Source of the DNA: Undibacterium parvum | Lineage (GTDB): Bacteria; Pseudomonadota; Gammaproteobacteria; Burkholderiales; Burkholderiaceae_D | Direction: 5' to 3' | NCBI RefSeq assembly: GCF_003955735.1 | Contig: NZ_CP034464.1 | Span: forward strand, 2,480,001 to 2,544,000 | DNA: 64,000 nt | Shown: positions 24,273 to 34,092 of the stretch, one piece after another | Position numbering within the stretch: position 1 is the stretch's first letter | How the letters are laid out: each line of letters starts with the position of its first letter | Notes under the pieces: generated by a model | Told to the model about the DNA's origin: nothing | Seen by the model: only the letters and a program-made list of their open reading frames with translations | Databases searched by the model: none | Made by a program: the position numbers and the translations under genes

Positions 24273-25877
24273 ATGAGCAGCGAAATCGACTGGACTCACT
24301 CAATCACGCAAGTGGATACCTTAATCGATAGCCAACCTTTGGAGGCTAGCGAGCGTTTGCTAGCATTGATCAAGCGCGCAAAACTGATAAACGATGCGGC
24401 CGTCTTGGGGGATCTTTACTGTAAATTGGGAAATTGTAGGATCGCCCTACACGATCCTATTGGCATACGCGATTTTGAAACCGCATTAGCTTATGCCGAA
24501 GAATCTGGCGACCTATATTTGAAGGTAAACGTACTGCATGGCTTAGCACGCAGCTTCATTACTTTTGGCGACACCCACACGGCCTTGCAATATTGTGAAA
24601 TGGCTATCGAACTAGGGCGCAGTCTGGATGATAAATGCATGTTCGCCCAAGTCCTGATGACCTTGGGCCTGATCTTTGCCGCCACCCAACAATTTGAACG
24701 TAGTCTAACGATTTATGCCGAAGCCGCCACGCTGTGTAGAAATAATGCCGACCAAATTGGTTTAGCACGTGCGCTCAATAATTGGTCAGATGCGCTCACG
24801 ATTTTCTATGAATTTTCTAGAGATAATGGGCTGGAGCCCGAGATCCAAAGTCTAGATCTGGCGGTTTCCTATGGTCGTCAAGCCTTGGCCTTGGCTGAAG
24901 AGTGCAAATTATTCCGCTTCCAGTTACTTGCCATAGAAACGCTAGCGCATGCCATGGAAGTGCGCGGTATGTTTGCGGTGGCATTGGAAGAGCTAGAACT
25001 AGGCATGAGCAAGTTGGCGGGGCATGGTTTTATTAAAGAAGAATTGGATATACAGGTACGTTTGGGCGCCCTGGAATTGCAGCTTAAGCTATCCATCCCA
25101 GCTATAAGCCGACTTAGCAAGGCTTATGAATTGGCGCTGCAACTGGGGAATTACCCGCATCTGGCAGATCTCTTAAGGATACTATCGACCGCACACGAAG
25201 CGGTCGGGGATTTCGCTGCTGCCTTAGGCGTTCATAAAGAGTTTCACTTGGTGACTTTAAAGTCGCGTGATCAACGCGCGCAAATTAGCGCGCAAATTTT
25301 TGCGGCCAAGCTCGATTTAGAAAAACTGCAAAGGGAGAGTGAAAGTCATAAGTCCCGAGTCAATCAATTAGAAAACTATAACCGCAGCTTAAATGTGCAA
25401 GTCAGAGAGGATAGCCTGACCGGCTTACCCAATCGCCGCGCGCTGGATGAGCATCTGGAAAAATTGGCGGTCACGCATATTGGTATTATTACTTTCGCCC
25501 TGATCGATATTGATTACTTTAAACGTGTTAATGATACATTTTCGCATCTGATAGGCGATGAAGTGCTGCGCCATTTTGGTAAGTTGTTTCGATCTTGTCT
25601 GCGCTCTGGCGATATGGCTGCACGTATCGGTGGCGAAGAATTTGCCTTGGTACTTGATCGTGCGCGCGGTAGCCGTTCTATCGATGTGTGCGAACGCCTA
25701 CGCAAAGCCATACAAAGCTACGACTGGAATGTGCTGGCACCGAATTTACATGTCACAGCGAGTTTTGGGATTACCCATGTGCAAGCCAGTGACGATCTGA
25801 AAAGCATGATGACGCGGGCAGATGGTGCGCTTTATCGAGCCAAACAAAATGGACGTAACCGCATAGAAAAAGCCTGA
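24273..25877 (+). CDS. Diguanylate cyclase with N-terminal TPR domain
   Basis: A 534-residue cytoplasmic protein. Residues ~1-345 are helical tetratricopeptide-like repeats (AVLGDLYCKLGNCRIALHD, ALQYCEMAIELGRSLDDKCMFAQVLMTLGLIFAAT, and others). A short coiled coil (RESESHKSRVNQLENYNRSLN) links to a C-terminal GGDEF domain opening with DSLTGLPNRRALDEHL. The active loop is G-G-E-E-F near 452-456, and R-S-G-D five residues before it is an intact product-inhibition site. It should make cyclic-di-GMP, with the TPR part sensing a protein or ligand. No membrane segment. It is followed at 65 bases by an exported binding protein gene, which may be in the same transcript. Confidence 0.92.
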   Translation: MSSEIDWTHSITQVDTLIDSQPLEASERLLALIKRAKLINDAAVLGDLYCKLGNCRIALHDPIGIRDFETALAYAEESGDLYLKVNVLHGLARSFITFGDTHTALQYCEMAIELGRSLDDKCMFAQVLMTLGLIFAATQQFERSLTIYAEAATLCRNNADQIGLARALNNWSDALTIFYEFSRDNGLEPEIQSLDLAVSYGRQALALAEECKLFRFQLLAIETLAHAMEVRGMFAVALEELELGMSKLAGHGFIKEELDIQVRLGALELQLKLSIPAISRLSKAYELALQLGNYPHLADLLRILSTAHEAVGDFAAALGVHKEFHLVTLKSRDQRAQISAQIFAAKLDLEKLQRESESHKSRVNQLENYNRSLNVQVREDSLTGLPNRRALDEHLEKLAVTHIGIITFALIDIDYFKRVNDTFSHLIGDEVLRHFGKLFRSCLRSGDMAARIGGEEFALVLDRARGSRSIDVCERLRKAIQSYDWNVLAPNLHVTASFGITHVQASDDLKSMMTRADGALYRAKQNGRNRIEKA

Positions 25878-25942
25878 AAAATCCAGGTCGAAGCGGGCCG
25901 CAAGTTTTGCCAAGCTTGCTAGAATTTTTAGATCACAATAAA

Positions 25943-27748
25943 ATGAAAATAAGACTGAACGCGAGTTTTTTTCTCGCTCGGCTCACGCGACGCAGCACTG
26001 TATGCGTCTGCTTGAATCTGAGCTTAGGTTTGAACTTAGGTTTGAGCTTAATTTTTACCCTATGCACCAATGCGGCGTGGGCTGATATGCCTGCGGCTGA
26101 GCGTTGGGTGAATACCGAATTCCAAGCTTCATCGCTGAATAAAAAACAGCAGATCGAAGAACTGAAGTGGTTTATCAGCGCCGCAGATAAATTACGCAAG
26201 CAGGGAGTTAAACAGATACATGTGGTATCCGAGACTCTCGATACGCATGACTACGAATCCCGTGTGCTGGCACTGGCCTTCGAAGAAATTACCGGGATTA
26301 AAGTCAAGCATGATCTGATACAGGAAGGTGATCTGGTCGAGCAATTGCAGAACGCACTGCAAACCGGTAAATCGCCCTATGATGGCTGGATCAGTGATTC
26401 CGATTTGATCGGTACCCATTATCGCTACGGACAAACGGTGATTTTGAGCGACTACATGCAAGGTGTAGGCAAAGAGTTTACCAATCCCGGCCTAGATTTG
26501 AAGGATTTTATCGGTCTCAGTTTTACCACCGCACCTGATGGGAAATTGTATCAATTACCCGATCAGCAATTCGCCAATTTATATTGGTTCCGCGCCGATT
26601 GGTTTGAGCGTGCCGATTTTAAGGCGCGTTTTTTGGCCAAATATGGCTACCCGCTGGGAGTGCCGCAAAACTGGTCTGCCTACGAAGATATTGCCGATTT
26701 TTTTACCAATGATGTCAAACAGATCGATGGAAAAAAAGTCTATGGACACATGGATTACGGCAAAAAAGACCCCTCTTTAGGCTGGCGTTTTACCGATGCC
26801 TGGTTGTCGATGGCGGGCGCGGCCGACAAGGGGATACCGAATGGCTTGCCGGTCGATGAATGGGGCATCCGTATTGCCGCCGATAAATGCACACCGGTCG
26901 GTGCTTCGGTGGCGCGCGGCGGGGCTACCAATTCTCCGGCCGCGGTGTTCGCACTGAGTAAATATTTAGACTGGATGAAGTTATACGCACCTCCGAGTGC
27001 CTTACAAATGAACTTTAGTGAGGCAGGCCCGGTGCCGGCGCAAGGTCAGATTGCGCAGCAAATTTTTTGGTATAGCGCCTTTACGGCCAGCGCAACCAAA
27101 GCTGGTCTGGCGGCAGTGGACAGCAATGGCAAGCCCAAATGGCGTATGGCACCGTCACCGCATGGGCCTTACTGGAAAGAGGGTATGCAAAACGGCTATC
27201 AAGACGTGGGCGCGTGGACTTATCTAAAGAGTACCCCACCGACACAAATGGCGGCGGCCTGGTTGTACGGGCAATTCCTCACTTCAAAAACCGTGTCACT
27301 CAAAAAATCCATCGTCGGCCTGACCTTCATCCGTAACTCGGATATTCGTCACCCTTATTTCACCGAACATGCGGATGAATTCGGCGGCTTGATCGAGTTT
27401 TACCGTAGCCCGGCAAGGGTGGCGTGGACACCGACCGGTACCAATGTACCGCATTACCCGCGCATGGCGGCGCTGTGGTGGAAAAATGTCGCGCTGGCAT
27501 TGGCTGGAGAAAAAACACCCCAAGCGGCGATGGATAATTTGGCATTACAAATGGATCAAATTATGCTCGATCTGCAAGCCTCAGGCATGCGCCTATGCGC
27601 GCCTAAACTCAATCCGCTGGCTAACCCGGCCAAGTATTTATCGGATAAAGGTGCGCCCTGGAAGAAAATCGCCAATGAAAAACCTAAAGGTGAGACCATT
27701 GCTTATGAGAAGCTACTGCAGGCATGGCGAGAAGGGCGGGTCAAGTGA
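25943..27748 (+). CDS. Orphan ABC-type extracellular sugar-binding protein (family 1-like)
   Basis: A ~601-residue exported solute-binding protein. The signal region is TVCVCLNLSLGLNLGLSLIFTLCTNAAWA. The mature part has the type II fold of large carbohydrate-binding proteins: IHVVSETLDTHDYESRVLALAFEEITGIKVKHDLIQEGDLVEQL, YDGWISDSDLIGTHYRYG, YQLPDQQFANLYWFRADWF, and a long C-terminal lobe. At ~600 residues it is larger than usual MalE-type proteins. No permease or ATPase gene is near; its neighbours are a diguanylate cyclase and a membrane histidine kinase, which suggests it may report ligand to a sensor rather than only feed a transporter. ATG 25943 gives the signal peptide; TTG 25907 is the alternative. 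Confidence 0.82.
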   Translation: MKIRLNASFFLARLTRRSTVCVCLNLSLGLNLGLSLIFTLCTNAAWADMPAAERWVNTEFQASSLNKKQQIEELKWFISAADKLRKQGVKQIHVVSETLDTHDYESRVLALAFEEITGIKVKHDLIQEGDLVEQLQNALQTGKSPYDGWISDSDLIGTHYRYGQTVILSDYMQGVGKEFTNPGLDLKDFIGLSFTTAPDGKLYQLPDQQFANLYWFRADWFERADFKARFLAKYGYPLGVPQNWSAYEDIADFFTNDVKQIDGKKVYGHMDYGKKDPSLGWRFTDAWLSMAGAADKGIPNGLPVDEWGIRIAADKCTPVGASVARGGATNSPAAVFALSKYLDWMKLYAPPSALQMNFSEAGPVPAQGQIAQQIFWYSAFTASATKAGLAAVDSNGKPKWRMAPSPHGPYWKEGMQNGYQDVGAWTYLKSTPPTQMAAAWLYGQFLTSKTVSLKKSIVGLTFIRNSDIRHPYFTEHADEFGGLIEFYRSPARVAWTPTGTNVPHYPRMAALWWKNVALALAGEKTPQAAMDNLALQMDQIMLDLQASGMRLCAPKLNPLANPAKYLSDKGAPWKKIANEKPKGETIAYEKLLQAWREGRVK

Positions 27749-28042
27749 TGAAGTGGCCCAGAGCTTCCGTACATTCGGATTTGGCGGCTGTGACGATTGC
27801 GGCGATTTTTACCTATACTCCACTTTATTTTTAATATTTACAGCCGTTTGCCCACATATCTATTGCGCAGTGTAAAAGTACTGGGTGGGGGTATATATTT
27901 AAATCGTTCTTTAGAGATGCTTACCATCCCTAGAGCAGAGACATAAGACGGGCACGCAATTGCTTAGGCTGGCCCTCGCTAGGCGGGCTTTGTGTGATTT
28001 TTACGAAATGTTTAGCTAAGTGTACCGAAGGGAGCTTATCGC

Positions 28043-30301
28043 ATGCCTGACAGCCGCACCGTCCGTCGCTTGGATGCCGGCCATATACTCTTGGGCTTTT
28101 TTTGCCTGATCGTTATCGTCATCCTGGCGCAGTTCTGGTGGAATGTCTCCCAAGACAAACAGCAGACCCTGGCCTCTGAGCGCGCCAATGGTTTGGTGGC
28201 AGCCCGTATTCTCGAAGAGCACGCGGCTCAAACCATGCAAGACGGTGTGCAGATGCTCGATACTGTGGCCAATGCCATGTCTAGCAAGGCCTTGGACGAC
28301 GCCGGCATACGCCAGGTCTTGCAAGCTTATACACAGCAAGACAGTCGTTTCATCAAGGCGCTGCAATACATCGATTTGTCTGGGAGTAGCTATATCTCCT
28401 CGGTCGATTATCCCACCCATCAAGTGCTGGTTAAAGAGCGCAAGCATGTGCAGTTTCTTCTCAGTCATCCCGAGCATACCCAGGCCGTGTTAGGGCGGCC
28501 GTATCAAAGCAGTTACGATAGCCAGTTAGTGCTGCCCCTGGCGCGCAATATGTATGATGCTGAGCATACCCAGATAGGCATCATCAGTACCGATATCCGG
28601 CTCGCGTATTTTGCCAACGTATACGCCAAGGTCGCCAAACAAAGCAATGCCATGCTCTCGCTGATCGCCGATGAGGGCTATGTGATCGTGCGCTCACCGT
28701 TTGAAGCGCGCTACGTCGATAGAGATATTTCTGCTTATCCAGTGATGCAGCGCTTGGGGCAGATGCCGGAAGAAGGTGATTTTGAGGATGACTCCTTGTT
28801 GGACGATGAGTTTTCCCGCCTCTACACTTACCACAAAGTGCAGGGTTTCCCTTTGACCATGCTGTATGGCAGGGATTTTGACAGTATCTTGGTCTACTAC
28901 CATTTACGTCTAGAGCGGCGCGCCTTGTTTACCGCTTCGGTACTGCTGTTATTTTGTCTGATGAGTTGGATCTTACGCAGTCAGATACGCAAATTGCGCA
29001 TTTCCGAAGCCTCATTACGCAATACGCAACTGAAGTTTTCTGAAGTTTTTCAACGCTCCCCGGTGGCCTTGTCACTCGTCAGTCTGCAGCACCGACGTAT
29101 CGACGCACGCAATGATGCCTGCCTTGATTTATTTGGCTATCCGCGGCATTCAGGGAGCACTTCTTCAATGCAAATTGATGCGGCTTTATGGGTGGATGCA
29201 GAGCAAAGAAAATTGTTTCGTACTCAGCTTAGTCTGCACGGATCGGTCGATCTGTTTGAGGCAGAGTTAAGGCGCATTGATGGCCTTAGAATGGTTTGCT
29301 TGTTGTCGGCACGCATCTACGACGCTGGTCATGGGGCCGAGCAGATGTTTATTATGTCGATACAAGATATCAGCCATCAACGTGAAATTGAGCAGCAAAT
29401 GCAAGAGCTCAATGCACAACTGGAGCAAAGAGTGGCTGCGCGCACGCTCAGTCTGGCGCAGTCGAATACCGAGTTGGAAGATGCTTTGGCATCACTCAAA
29501 AAAATGCAGTCGGAGTTAATCCGCTCGGAAAAACTGGCTTCTCTAGGTTCACTGGTGGCGGGTATTGCGCACGAACTCAATACCCCGATAGGTAATAGTG
29601 TGACGCTCGCTAGTACCATGCAATATGAGACGCAAAGATTACAAGGTGAGGTTTCGAATGGAAAATTAAGACGCGGCTCTTTCGATCATTTTCTTGAGCA
29701 AATGGCGTTTGGCACCGATATTTTATTGCGCTCCCTGAGCCGTGCCGCTGAGTTAATCCTTAGTTTCAAGCATGTGGCGGTAGATCAGTCTAGCGACATG
29801 CGGCGTACCTTCGATTTACAGCTGATGCTGAGCGAGGTCATTTTAGCCAACGCACCGCTGTATCAAAAAACCCCGTTTCAGATGGAAACTACTCTGGAGC
29901 CAGGGATTATGATGGATAGTTTTCCGGGGGCGCTGGGCCAGGTAATGACAAACTTGATCGCCAATGCCATCACCCATGGCTTTGAGGGACTTAGCCATGG
30001 CAGCATGCGTCTGACTGCGGCGCGCACTTTAGGCGACATGGTCACTCTCGATTTTGCAGACAATGGCGTGGGAATCTCAGAAGCCAATCTGAAAAAAGTC
30101 TTCGATCCCTTCTTCACCACCAAACTGGGTCAGGGCGGATCTGGCTTGGGGATGAATATTGTGTATAACCTGGTCACTGAGGTGCTCGGTGGCAGTATCG
30201 ATATATCGAGCGAATTAGAGCACGGAACCCGCATCCATATAGTCTTGCCGCTGATGGCACCGCAGGCAGCACCCAGCATCAACTCAGCGTTGACCAATTA
30301 A
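28043..30301 (+). CDS. Membrane histidine kinase with periplasmic PDC/Cache sensor and PAS domain
   Basis: A 752-residue sensor kinase. TM1 is HILLGFFCLIVIVILAQFWW (~13-33), followed by a large PDC/dCache-type periplasmic domain (~40-290; DSRFIKALQYIDLSGSSYISSVDY and YVIVRSPFEARYVDRDI). TM2 is FTASVLLLFCLMSWIL, then a PAS domain (SEVFQRSPVALSLVSLQHRRIDARNDACLDLFGY), a coiled coil and the kinase core. Phospho-acceptor is in LVAGIAHELNTPIGNSV (His ~510), and N and G boxes are NLIANAITHGF, DFADNGVGIS and GGSGLGMNIVYNLV. GGGAG ribosome site before ATG 28043. No response regulator gene is adjacent, so it is an orphan kinase; the preceding binding-protein gene is a plausible partner. Confidence 0.9.
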   Translation: MPDSRTVRRLDAGHILLGFFCLIVIVILAQFWWNVSQDKQQTLASERANGLVAARILEEHAAQTMQDGVQMLDTVANAMSSKALDDAGIRQVLQAYTQQDSRFIKALQYIDLSGSSYISSVDYPTHQVLVKERKHVQFLLSHPEHTQAVLGRPYQSSYDSQLVLPLARNMYDAEHTQIGIISTDIRLAYFANVYAKVAKQSNAMLSLIADEGYVIVRSPFEARYVDRDISAYPVMQRLGQMPEEGDFEDDSLLDDEFSRLYTYHKVQGFPLTMLYGRDFDSILVYYHLRLERRALFTASVLLLFCLMSWILRSQIRKLRISEASLRNTQLKFSEVFQRSPVALSLVSLQHRRIDARNDACLDLFGYPRHSGSTSSMQIDAALWVDAEQRKLFRTQLSLHGSVDLFEAELRRIDGLRMVCLLSARIYDAGHGAEQMFIMSIQDISHQREIEQQMQELNAQLEQRVAARTLSLAQSNTELEDALASLKKMQSELIRSEKLASLGSLVAGIAHELNTPIGNSVTLASTMQYETQRLQGEVSNGKLRRGSFDHFLEQMAFGTDILLRSLSRAAELILSFKHVAVDQSSDMRRTFDLQLMLSEVILANAPLYQKTPFQMETTLEPGIMMDSFPGALGQVMTNLIANAITHGFEGLSHGSMRLTAARTLGDMVTLDFADNGVGISEANLKKVFDPFFTTKLGQGGSGLGMNIVYNLVTEVLGGSIDISSELEHGTRIHIVLPLMAPQAAPSINSALTN

Positions 30302-30463
30302 GGATTTAGCCTGCAGCGCCAGGCGCTCGTTCATCCCTCGTTTTTGCCATCCATCCCCATTAAATTACGTATTGTCTCGTGGCGCTGGTTTCCTGCTGAG
30401 TAAAAAATTACAGTGTCTGCATGCGATACATAGGGCATCGCAGCGAGGCAATCGGGGAACAAG

Positions 30464-31243
30464 ATGACTAAAACTGAATATATGAATACGCTCAAACAAG
30501 AGTTGAACGGTCTGCCGGCCGCGGTGATCGAAGATACGCTGTGGTCATATGAAGCTAAATTCGTCGATGCCATGGTAGCTGGGCGTGATGAGCATGAGAT
30601 CGCAGCGAGTTTGCCGCCAGCACATCTGGTGGCAGCGCAAAAACGCGCGGCACTGCGCTATCAAGGTCTTAAAGAGAATATCCACCCGACTAATCTTGCC
30701 GGTCTTTTGGTGGCATTGATGGGCGTACTGCTGTTCAATTTTTTGATGTTGATACCGGCCATCTTGTATAGCGTGATCTTGTTTTCTGCTTATCTAAGCG
30801 CATTCGCCATGTATGTGGCTGGGATTGTCATTACGGCGGCTAGTCTAGCCGGCACGCCGCAAATTAATTTTGAGCTTGCCACACCCCGGAATATAGCTCA
30901 ATTTGAAGAGTTGGCTGAGCTCGATATTCACCGCAGAAACAGCGTCAAAGTGGATATCTCATCGGCAGGAATTATTGTTGATGAGCTCAATCTTGAACCT
31001 GATGCAGCCAATTTCACGGAAGACACGAGCAAAAATGAGCAAGAAAATCAGGAAAATTCAGTGCTGCATGTCAGCGTTGGTAACCACCTCAATCAGGCGC
31101 AATTACTGCATGGCATAGCTTGGCTGTTGGCGGGCATCAGTTTATGGATGCTGTGCTTACTCATGACCAGGATCAGCCTGATAGGGTTCAAAAATTATCT
31201 ACGCTGGAATCTCTCCTTATTACAGTTGCCGAAAACGGCTTAG
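30464..31243 (+). CDS. DUF1700-like membrane protein
   Basis: A 259-residue inner-membrane protein beginning with the DUF1700 motif MTKTEYMNTLKQELNGLPAAVIEDTLWSYEAKFVDAMVAGRDEHEIAASL, followed by hydrophobic segments (LAGLLVALMGVLLFNFLMLIPAILYSVILFSAYLSAFAMYVAGIVIT). A polar Glu/Asn-rich region comes next, then a final membrane helix (GIAWLLAGISLWMLCLLM). In many bacteria DUF1700 genes lie between a PadR-family regulator and a GIN-domain (DUF2807) protein; the GIN gene follows here 35 bases downstream, but no PadR gene precedes. Role unknown, thought to concern envelope stress or membrane proteins. Confidence 0.82.
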   Translation: MTKTEYMNTLKQELNGLPAAVIEDTLWSYEAKFVDAMVAGRDEHEIAASLPPAHLVAAQKRAALRYQGLKENIHPTNLAGLLVALMGVLLFNFLMLIPAILYSVILFSAYLSAFAMYVAGIVITAASLAGTPQINFELATPRNIAQFEELAELDIHRRNSVKVDISSAGIIVDELNLEPDAANFTEDTSKNEQENQENSVLHVSVGNHLNQAQLLHGIAWLLAGISLWMLCLLMTRISLIGFKNYLRWNLSLLQLPKTA

Positions 31244-31278
31244 TGACAAGGACCTTCCCTCATTTTTAGGAGACAGAT

Positions 31279-32076
31279 ATGAAAAACATCATTCGTTGCG
31301 GTCTGGCCATGCTGGTTTTGGCGATTATATTGATCGCCGCAAGTGCACTGTTCATGCGCGCTCATGCGGCAGCGCCCAATACCAATGTCGTGGTGAGTAG
31401 CGAAAGCCGCCCCATCACGGCAGAAGTGGTGAATGTGATCGTTAGCGGAGCCATCAATCTGCAGCTCAATCAGGCTGCAACGCCACAAATGACGGTCAAG
31501 GGCGATGCCGCTATGCTGGCGCATGTCACCTCTAAAGTCGAAGGAAATACCCTGTATTTGGGCACCCGCGGTATCGTGATCTCGATTCGCCAACCCTTGC
31601 TGCTAGAGCTGAGCTTGCCAGCTTTGGAAAAACTGCAGATGCAGGGCAGCGGTGACGCCATGGTCAAGGGGTTTCGCGGCACTCGCCTGGAACTCTCTAG
31701 CAATGCTTCTGGAAATCTGAGTTTTGATGGCGAATACCAGCAACTATGGGCGCGTTCTAGCGGCAGTGGTGATTTGATCTTAGTGCTGAATAAGGGAAAT
31801 ACTCTGGATCTTAATCAGCAAGGCTCAGGCGATGCGCGCATACAAGGGCAGGTTAAAACCTTCAACGCTAAATTATCCGGTTCTGGTGATCTGGATGCTA
31901 AGGGGCTAAAGGCGCAGCAAGTGGGTATTTTTTCTTACGGCTCATCGAATGTCCAGGTGTTCGCCGAACAAGAGATTAAAGTAAAAGCGATGGGCAGCGG
32001 AAATACCACTATTTACGGCAAGCCTGCTAAGCGCAGCATAGAACAGCACGGTAGTGGTGAGCTGAGTTGGCAATAG
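31279..32076 (+). CDS. GIN domain (DUF2807) exported protein
   Basis: A 265-residue protein: N-terminal membrane/signal segment (CGLAMLVLAIILIAASALFM), then a right-handed beta-helix-like GIN domain. Repeated short motifs such as GSGDAMVKGF, SSGSGDLILVL, GSGDARIQGQ, SGSGDLDAKG, GSGNTTIYG and GSGELSW mark successive coils. The N-terminal part carries VNVIVSGAINLQLNQAATPQMTVKGDA, the usual start of such domains. GIN proteins are envelope-located with unknown function. AGGAGA ribosome site before ATG 31279. Co-transcribed with the DUF1700 gene. Confidence 0.88.
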   Translation: MKNIIRCGLAMLVLAIILIAASALFMRAHAAAPNTNVVVSSESRPITAEVVNVIVSGAINLQLNQAATPQMTVKGDAAMLAHVTSKVEGNTLYLGTRGIVISIRQPLLLELSLPALEKLQMQGSGDAMVKGFRGTRLELSSNASGNLSFDGEYQQLWARSSGSGDLILVLNKGNTLDLNQQGSGDARIQGQVKTFNAKLSGSGDLDAKGLKAQQVGIFSYGSSNVQVFAEQEIKVKAMGSGNTTIYGKPAKRSIEQHGSGELSWQ

Positions 32077-32345
32077 TCAAATAAAATACGGTCCTGTCGC
32101 AAGTTTGCCACTTAAAACAGAATATTCCATGGTTTTTTATTAAATAAACTATTTTTTACTCGATTGCTTGCTCTGTATATCGAATTATATTCTTTGATTA
32201 GAGGTGGAGTGTGAAACTTTAATTTTCATATGGCAATTTTCGGTGATAATCATTTCGAATATGTAAAAAAAGTTACATATTCTTAGGGGGTATCTGCAGC
32301 ATTTTTGTGCAATACGCTAAATTTTCACTCTGAAGAACCGGAATC

Positions 32346-33452
32346 ATGACTGCTATTACAGGTAAGTGCATATCAGTGTTGGTATTTTTGTCTAGTTTAG
32401 TCGGTAGCGCGATTGCTCAAGAGAATTCTATGCAATTCCTCAGTCGTGCCAATGCCAAAGTGGCCAAGGCAGCAGCAGTCAAGACGCGCTGGGAAGGTCC
32501 AGTCGAGGGTCCCAAATTACAGAAAAATAAGAAATTGGTGTATATCGCCTCCGACATGAGCGATGCAGGCATTTACGGAATTTTTAACGGCATCAAGGAG
32601 GCAACTGCTGGTGCTGGATGGGAAGTCTTATTTATCGATTGTCGTGGCCGATGCAATCAGGGTGCGGCGATAGTCAGCCAGGCTTTGGAGATGAAGCCTA
32701 ATGGCATTATTCTGGCAGGCGTTGATGCGGTTAGCCAAGCTAAGGGTTTAGCTGCTGCTGCAGCCGCGAAAGTACCTGTCATAGGCTGGCATGCCAGTAT
32801 TAAGCCAGGTGCAGTCGATGGCCTATTCACGAATATCACGAGTAATCCAAAAGAAGCGGCACAAATCGCGGCACTGTACGGTGTGATCGAGTCCAATAGC
32901 AAGGCCGGCATTGTGGTGTTTACCGATTCCTCCAATCCTTATTCAACCGCCAAATCAAATGCGATCGTCGAAGTCATTAAACAATGCGAGAGTTGCCGTT
33001 TGTTGAGTGTAGAAGACGTACCTGTTGCAGAAGCCTACAAGAAAATGCATCAAGTCGTTGAGTCTTTAGCGAAACGCCATGGCGCCAAGTGGACGCATGC
33101 GATCGGCATCAATGACATCTATTTTGATTTGATGGAAAAACCAGAAATCGCAGCCCTGATCACGACGAATAAGGTGCAAGGTCTATCTGCTGGCGATGGT
33201 TCAAATACTGCCTATAAACGGATACGTAGCAACTCCCTGCAAATCGGTACAGTACCAGAGCCGCTGTTTATGCACGGCTGGCAATTGGTCGATGAAATGA
33301 ACCGGGCGCTCTCCGGCACCCAGCCTAGTGGTTATGTGACGCCAGTCCATTTAGTGACGAATCAAAATATCGCCTATGATGGCGGGCCAAAAAATGTATT
33401 TGATCCGGCCAATGATTTCCGCGGGCAGTATCAAAAAATTTGGATGAAATAG
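32346..33452 (+). CDS. Orphan periplasmic sugar-binding protein (LacI/RbsB-like, type I fold)
   Basis: A 368-residue exported protein: signal peptide (ISVLVFLSSLVGSAIA), then the type I periplasmic binding fold. Landmarks are LVYIASDMSDAGIYGIFNGIKEATAGAGWEVLFIDCRGRCNQGAAIVSQALEMKPNGIILAGVD, VPVIGWHASI, a long central strand GIVVFTDSSNPYS, and THAIGINDIYFDLME. Relatives bind ribose, galactose, autoinducer-2 or other small polyols. No permease or ATPase genes lie beside it, so it may share a transporter or feed a receptor. Ends at a strong terminator. Confidence 0.88.
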   Translation: MTAITGKCISVLVFLSSLVGSAIAQENSMQFLSRANAKVAKAAAVKTRWEGPVEGPKLQKNKKLVYIASDMSDAGIYGIFNGIKEATAGAGWEVLFIDCRGRCNQGAAIVSQALEMKPNGIILAGVDAVSQAKGLAAAAAAKVPVIGWHASIKPGAVDGLFTNITSNPKEAAQIAALYGVIESNSKAGIVVFTDSSNPYSTAKSNAIVEVIKQCESCRLLSVEDVPVAEAYKKMHQVVESLAKRHGAKWTHAIGINDIYFDLMEKPEIAALITTNKVQGLSAGDGSNTAYKRIRSNSLQIGTVPEPLFMHGWQLVDEMNRALSGTQPSGYVTPVHLVTNQNIAYDGGPKNVFDPANDFRGQYQKIWMK

Positions 33453-33470
33453 GTTTTTCTAGTTACGAAT

Positions 33471-33507
33471 AAAAAAAGCGCACCGTTCACATGGTGCGCT
33501 TTTTTTT
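33471..33507. terminator. Bidirectional Rho-independent terminator
   Basis: Stem aaaaaagcgcacc with ggtgcgctttttt and an eight-base loop, A-run on one side and T-run on the other. It serves the plus-strand binding-protein gene and the convergent minus-strand lipoprotein gene. Confidence 0.9.
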
Positions 33508-33519
33508 CAAGCTACAGCA

Positions 33520-34092
33520 TTACCGCCGCCATTGTGTCGTTCCTATACCTTGTAAGGGGCCTAAAGGGCTACGCTCTTCTTCTTGCAGCAGGATATTTGG
33601 TTTTCCACTCCATAGTTTGTAGACCACCAAGTCATCTTGCATAATGATCAAAGCATCAAATTGCCAGCCTAGCGTATTGGTCTGACGCCGGAAGTTTAAA
33701 AAATCCATCCAGAAATTGCCATGTCTCTGATGATCGAGATGCTTTTGCTCGATCTCATAGGCATGGCAACTGTGATGCGAGGCTATGCATTTTTGCACTT
33801 GTGGCGGTAAGAACTGTAAATCTAGATTGGCGGTGATCGCCAATCTGCGCATGACATCGGTGTGATTGAGCAAAGATACATTTGGGGTGTGTTCCGGATG
33901 TATTCCTAAACGATGCAATTCGTCCAAAGTCGTTTTTTCTGGGGTAATGCTGTCAAAGACTTGTTGTGCTTGTTGGTAGCTACTCCAGGGAAGTTCACTG
34001 GTTTGTGTGGAGTGCGGCAACAGCGAACTGCATCCAGTGCAGCTGAGCAGTAAGAGAAAACAAGTAAAAAATTGAAGCCGGAAAGCGTTCAT
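33520..34092 (-). CDS. Putative lipoprotein of unknown function
   Basis: A 190-residue protein with a lipoprotein-type start: FRLQFFTCFLLLLSCTGCSS, with LLSC or CTGC as possible lipoboxes. The body is mixed helix/strand without a known motif; ITPEKTTLDELHRLGIHPEHTPNVSLLNHTDVMRRL recalls small outer-membrane assembly-like lipoproteins (SmpA/BamE-type wording 'TTLDELHRLGI') but is not close enough to name. Ends WQFDALIIMQDDLVVYKLWSGKPNILLQEEERSP. Terminator shared with the upstream convergent gene. Start ATG 34092 has no strong ribosome site. Confidence 0.65.
   Translation of the reverse strand: MNAFRLQFFTCFLLLLSCTGCSSLLPHSTQTSELPWSSYQQAQQVFDSITPEKTTLDELHRLGIHPEHTPNVSLLNHTDVMRRLAITANLDLQFLPPQVQKCIASHHSCHAYEIEQKHLDHQRHGNFWMDFLNFRRQTNTLGWQFDALIIMQDDLVVYKLWSGKPNILLQEEERSPLGPLQGIGTTQWRR

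Noticed and set aside
32118..32134. Possible extra copy of the 58-bp repeat (aatattccatggtt)
   Set aside because: Only the central ten bases match; the flanking CGC arms and the inverted partner are absent.
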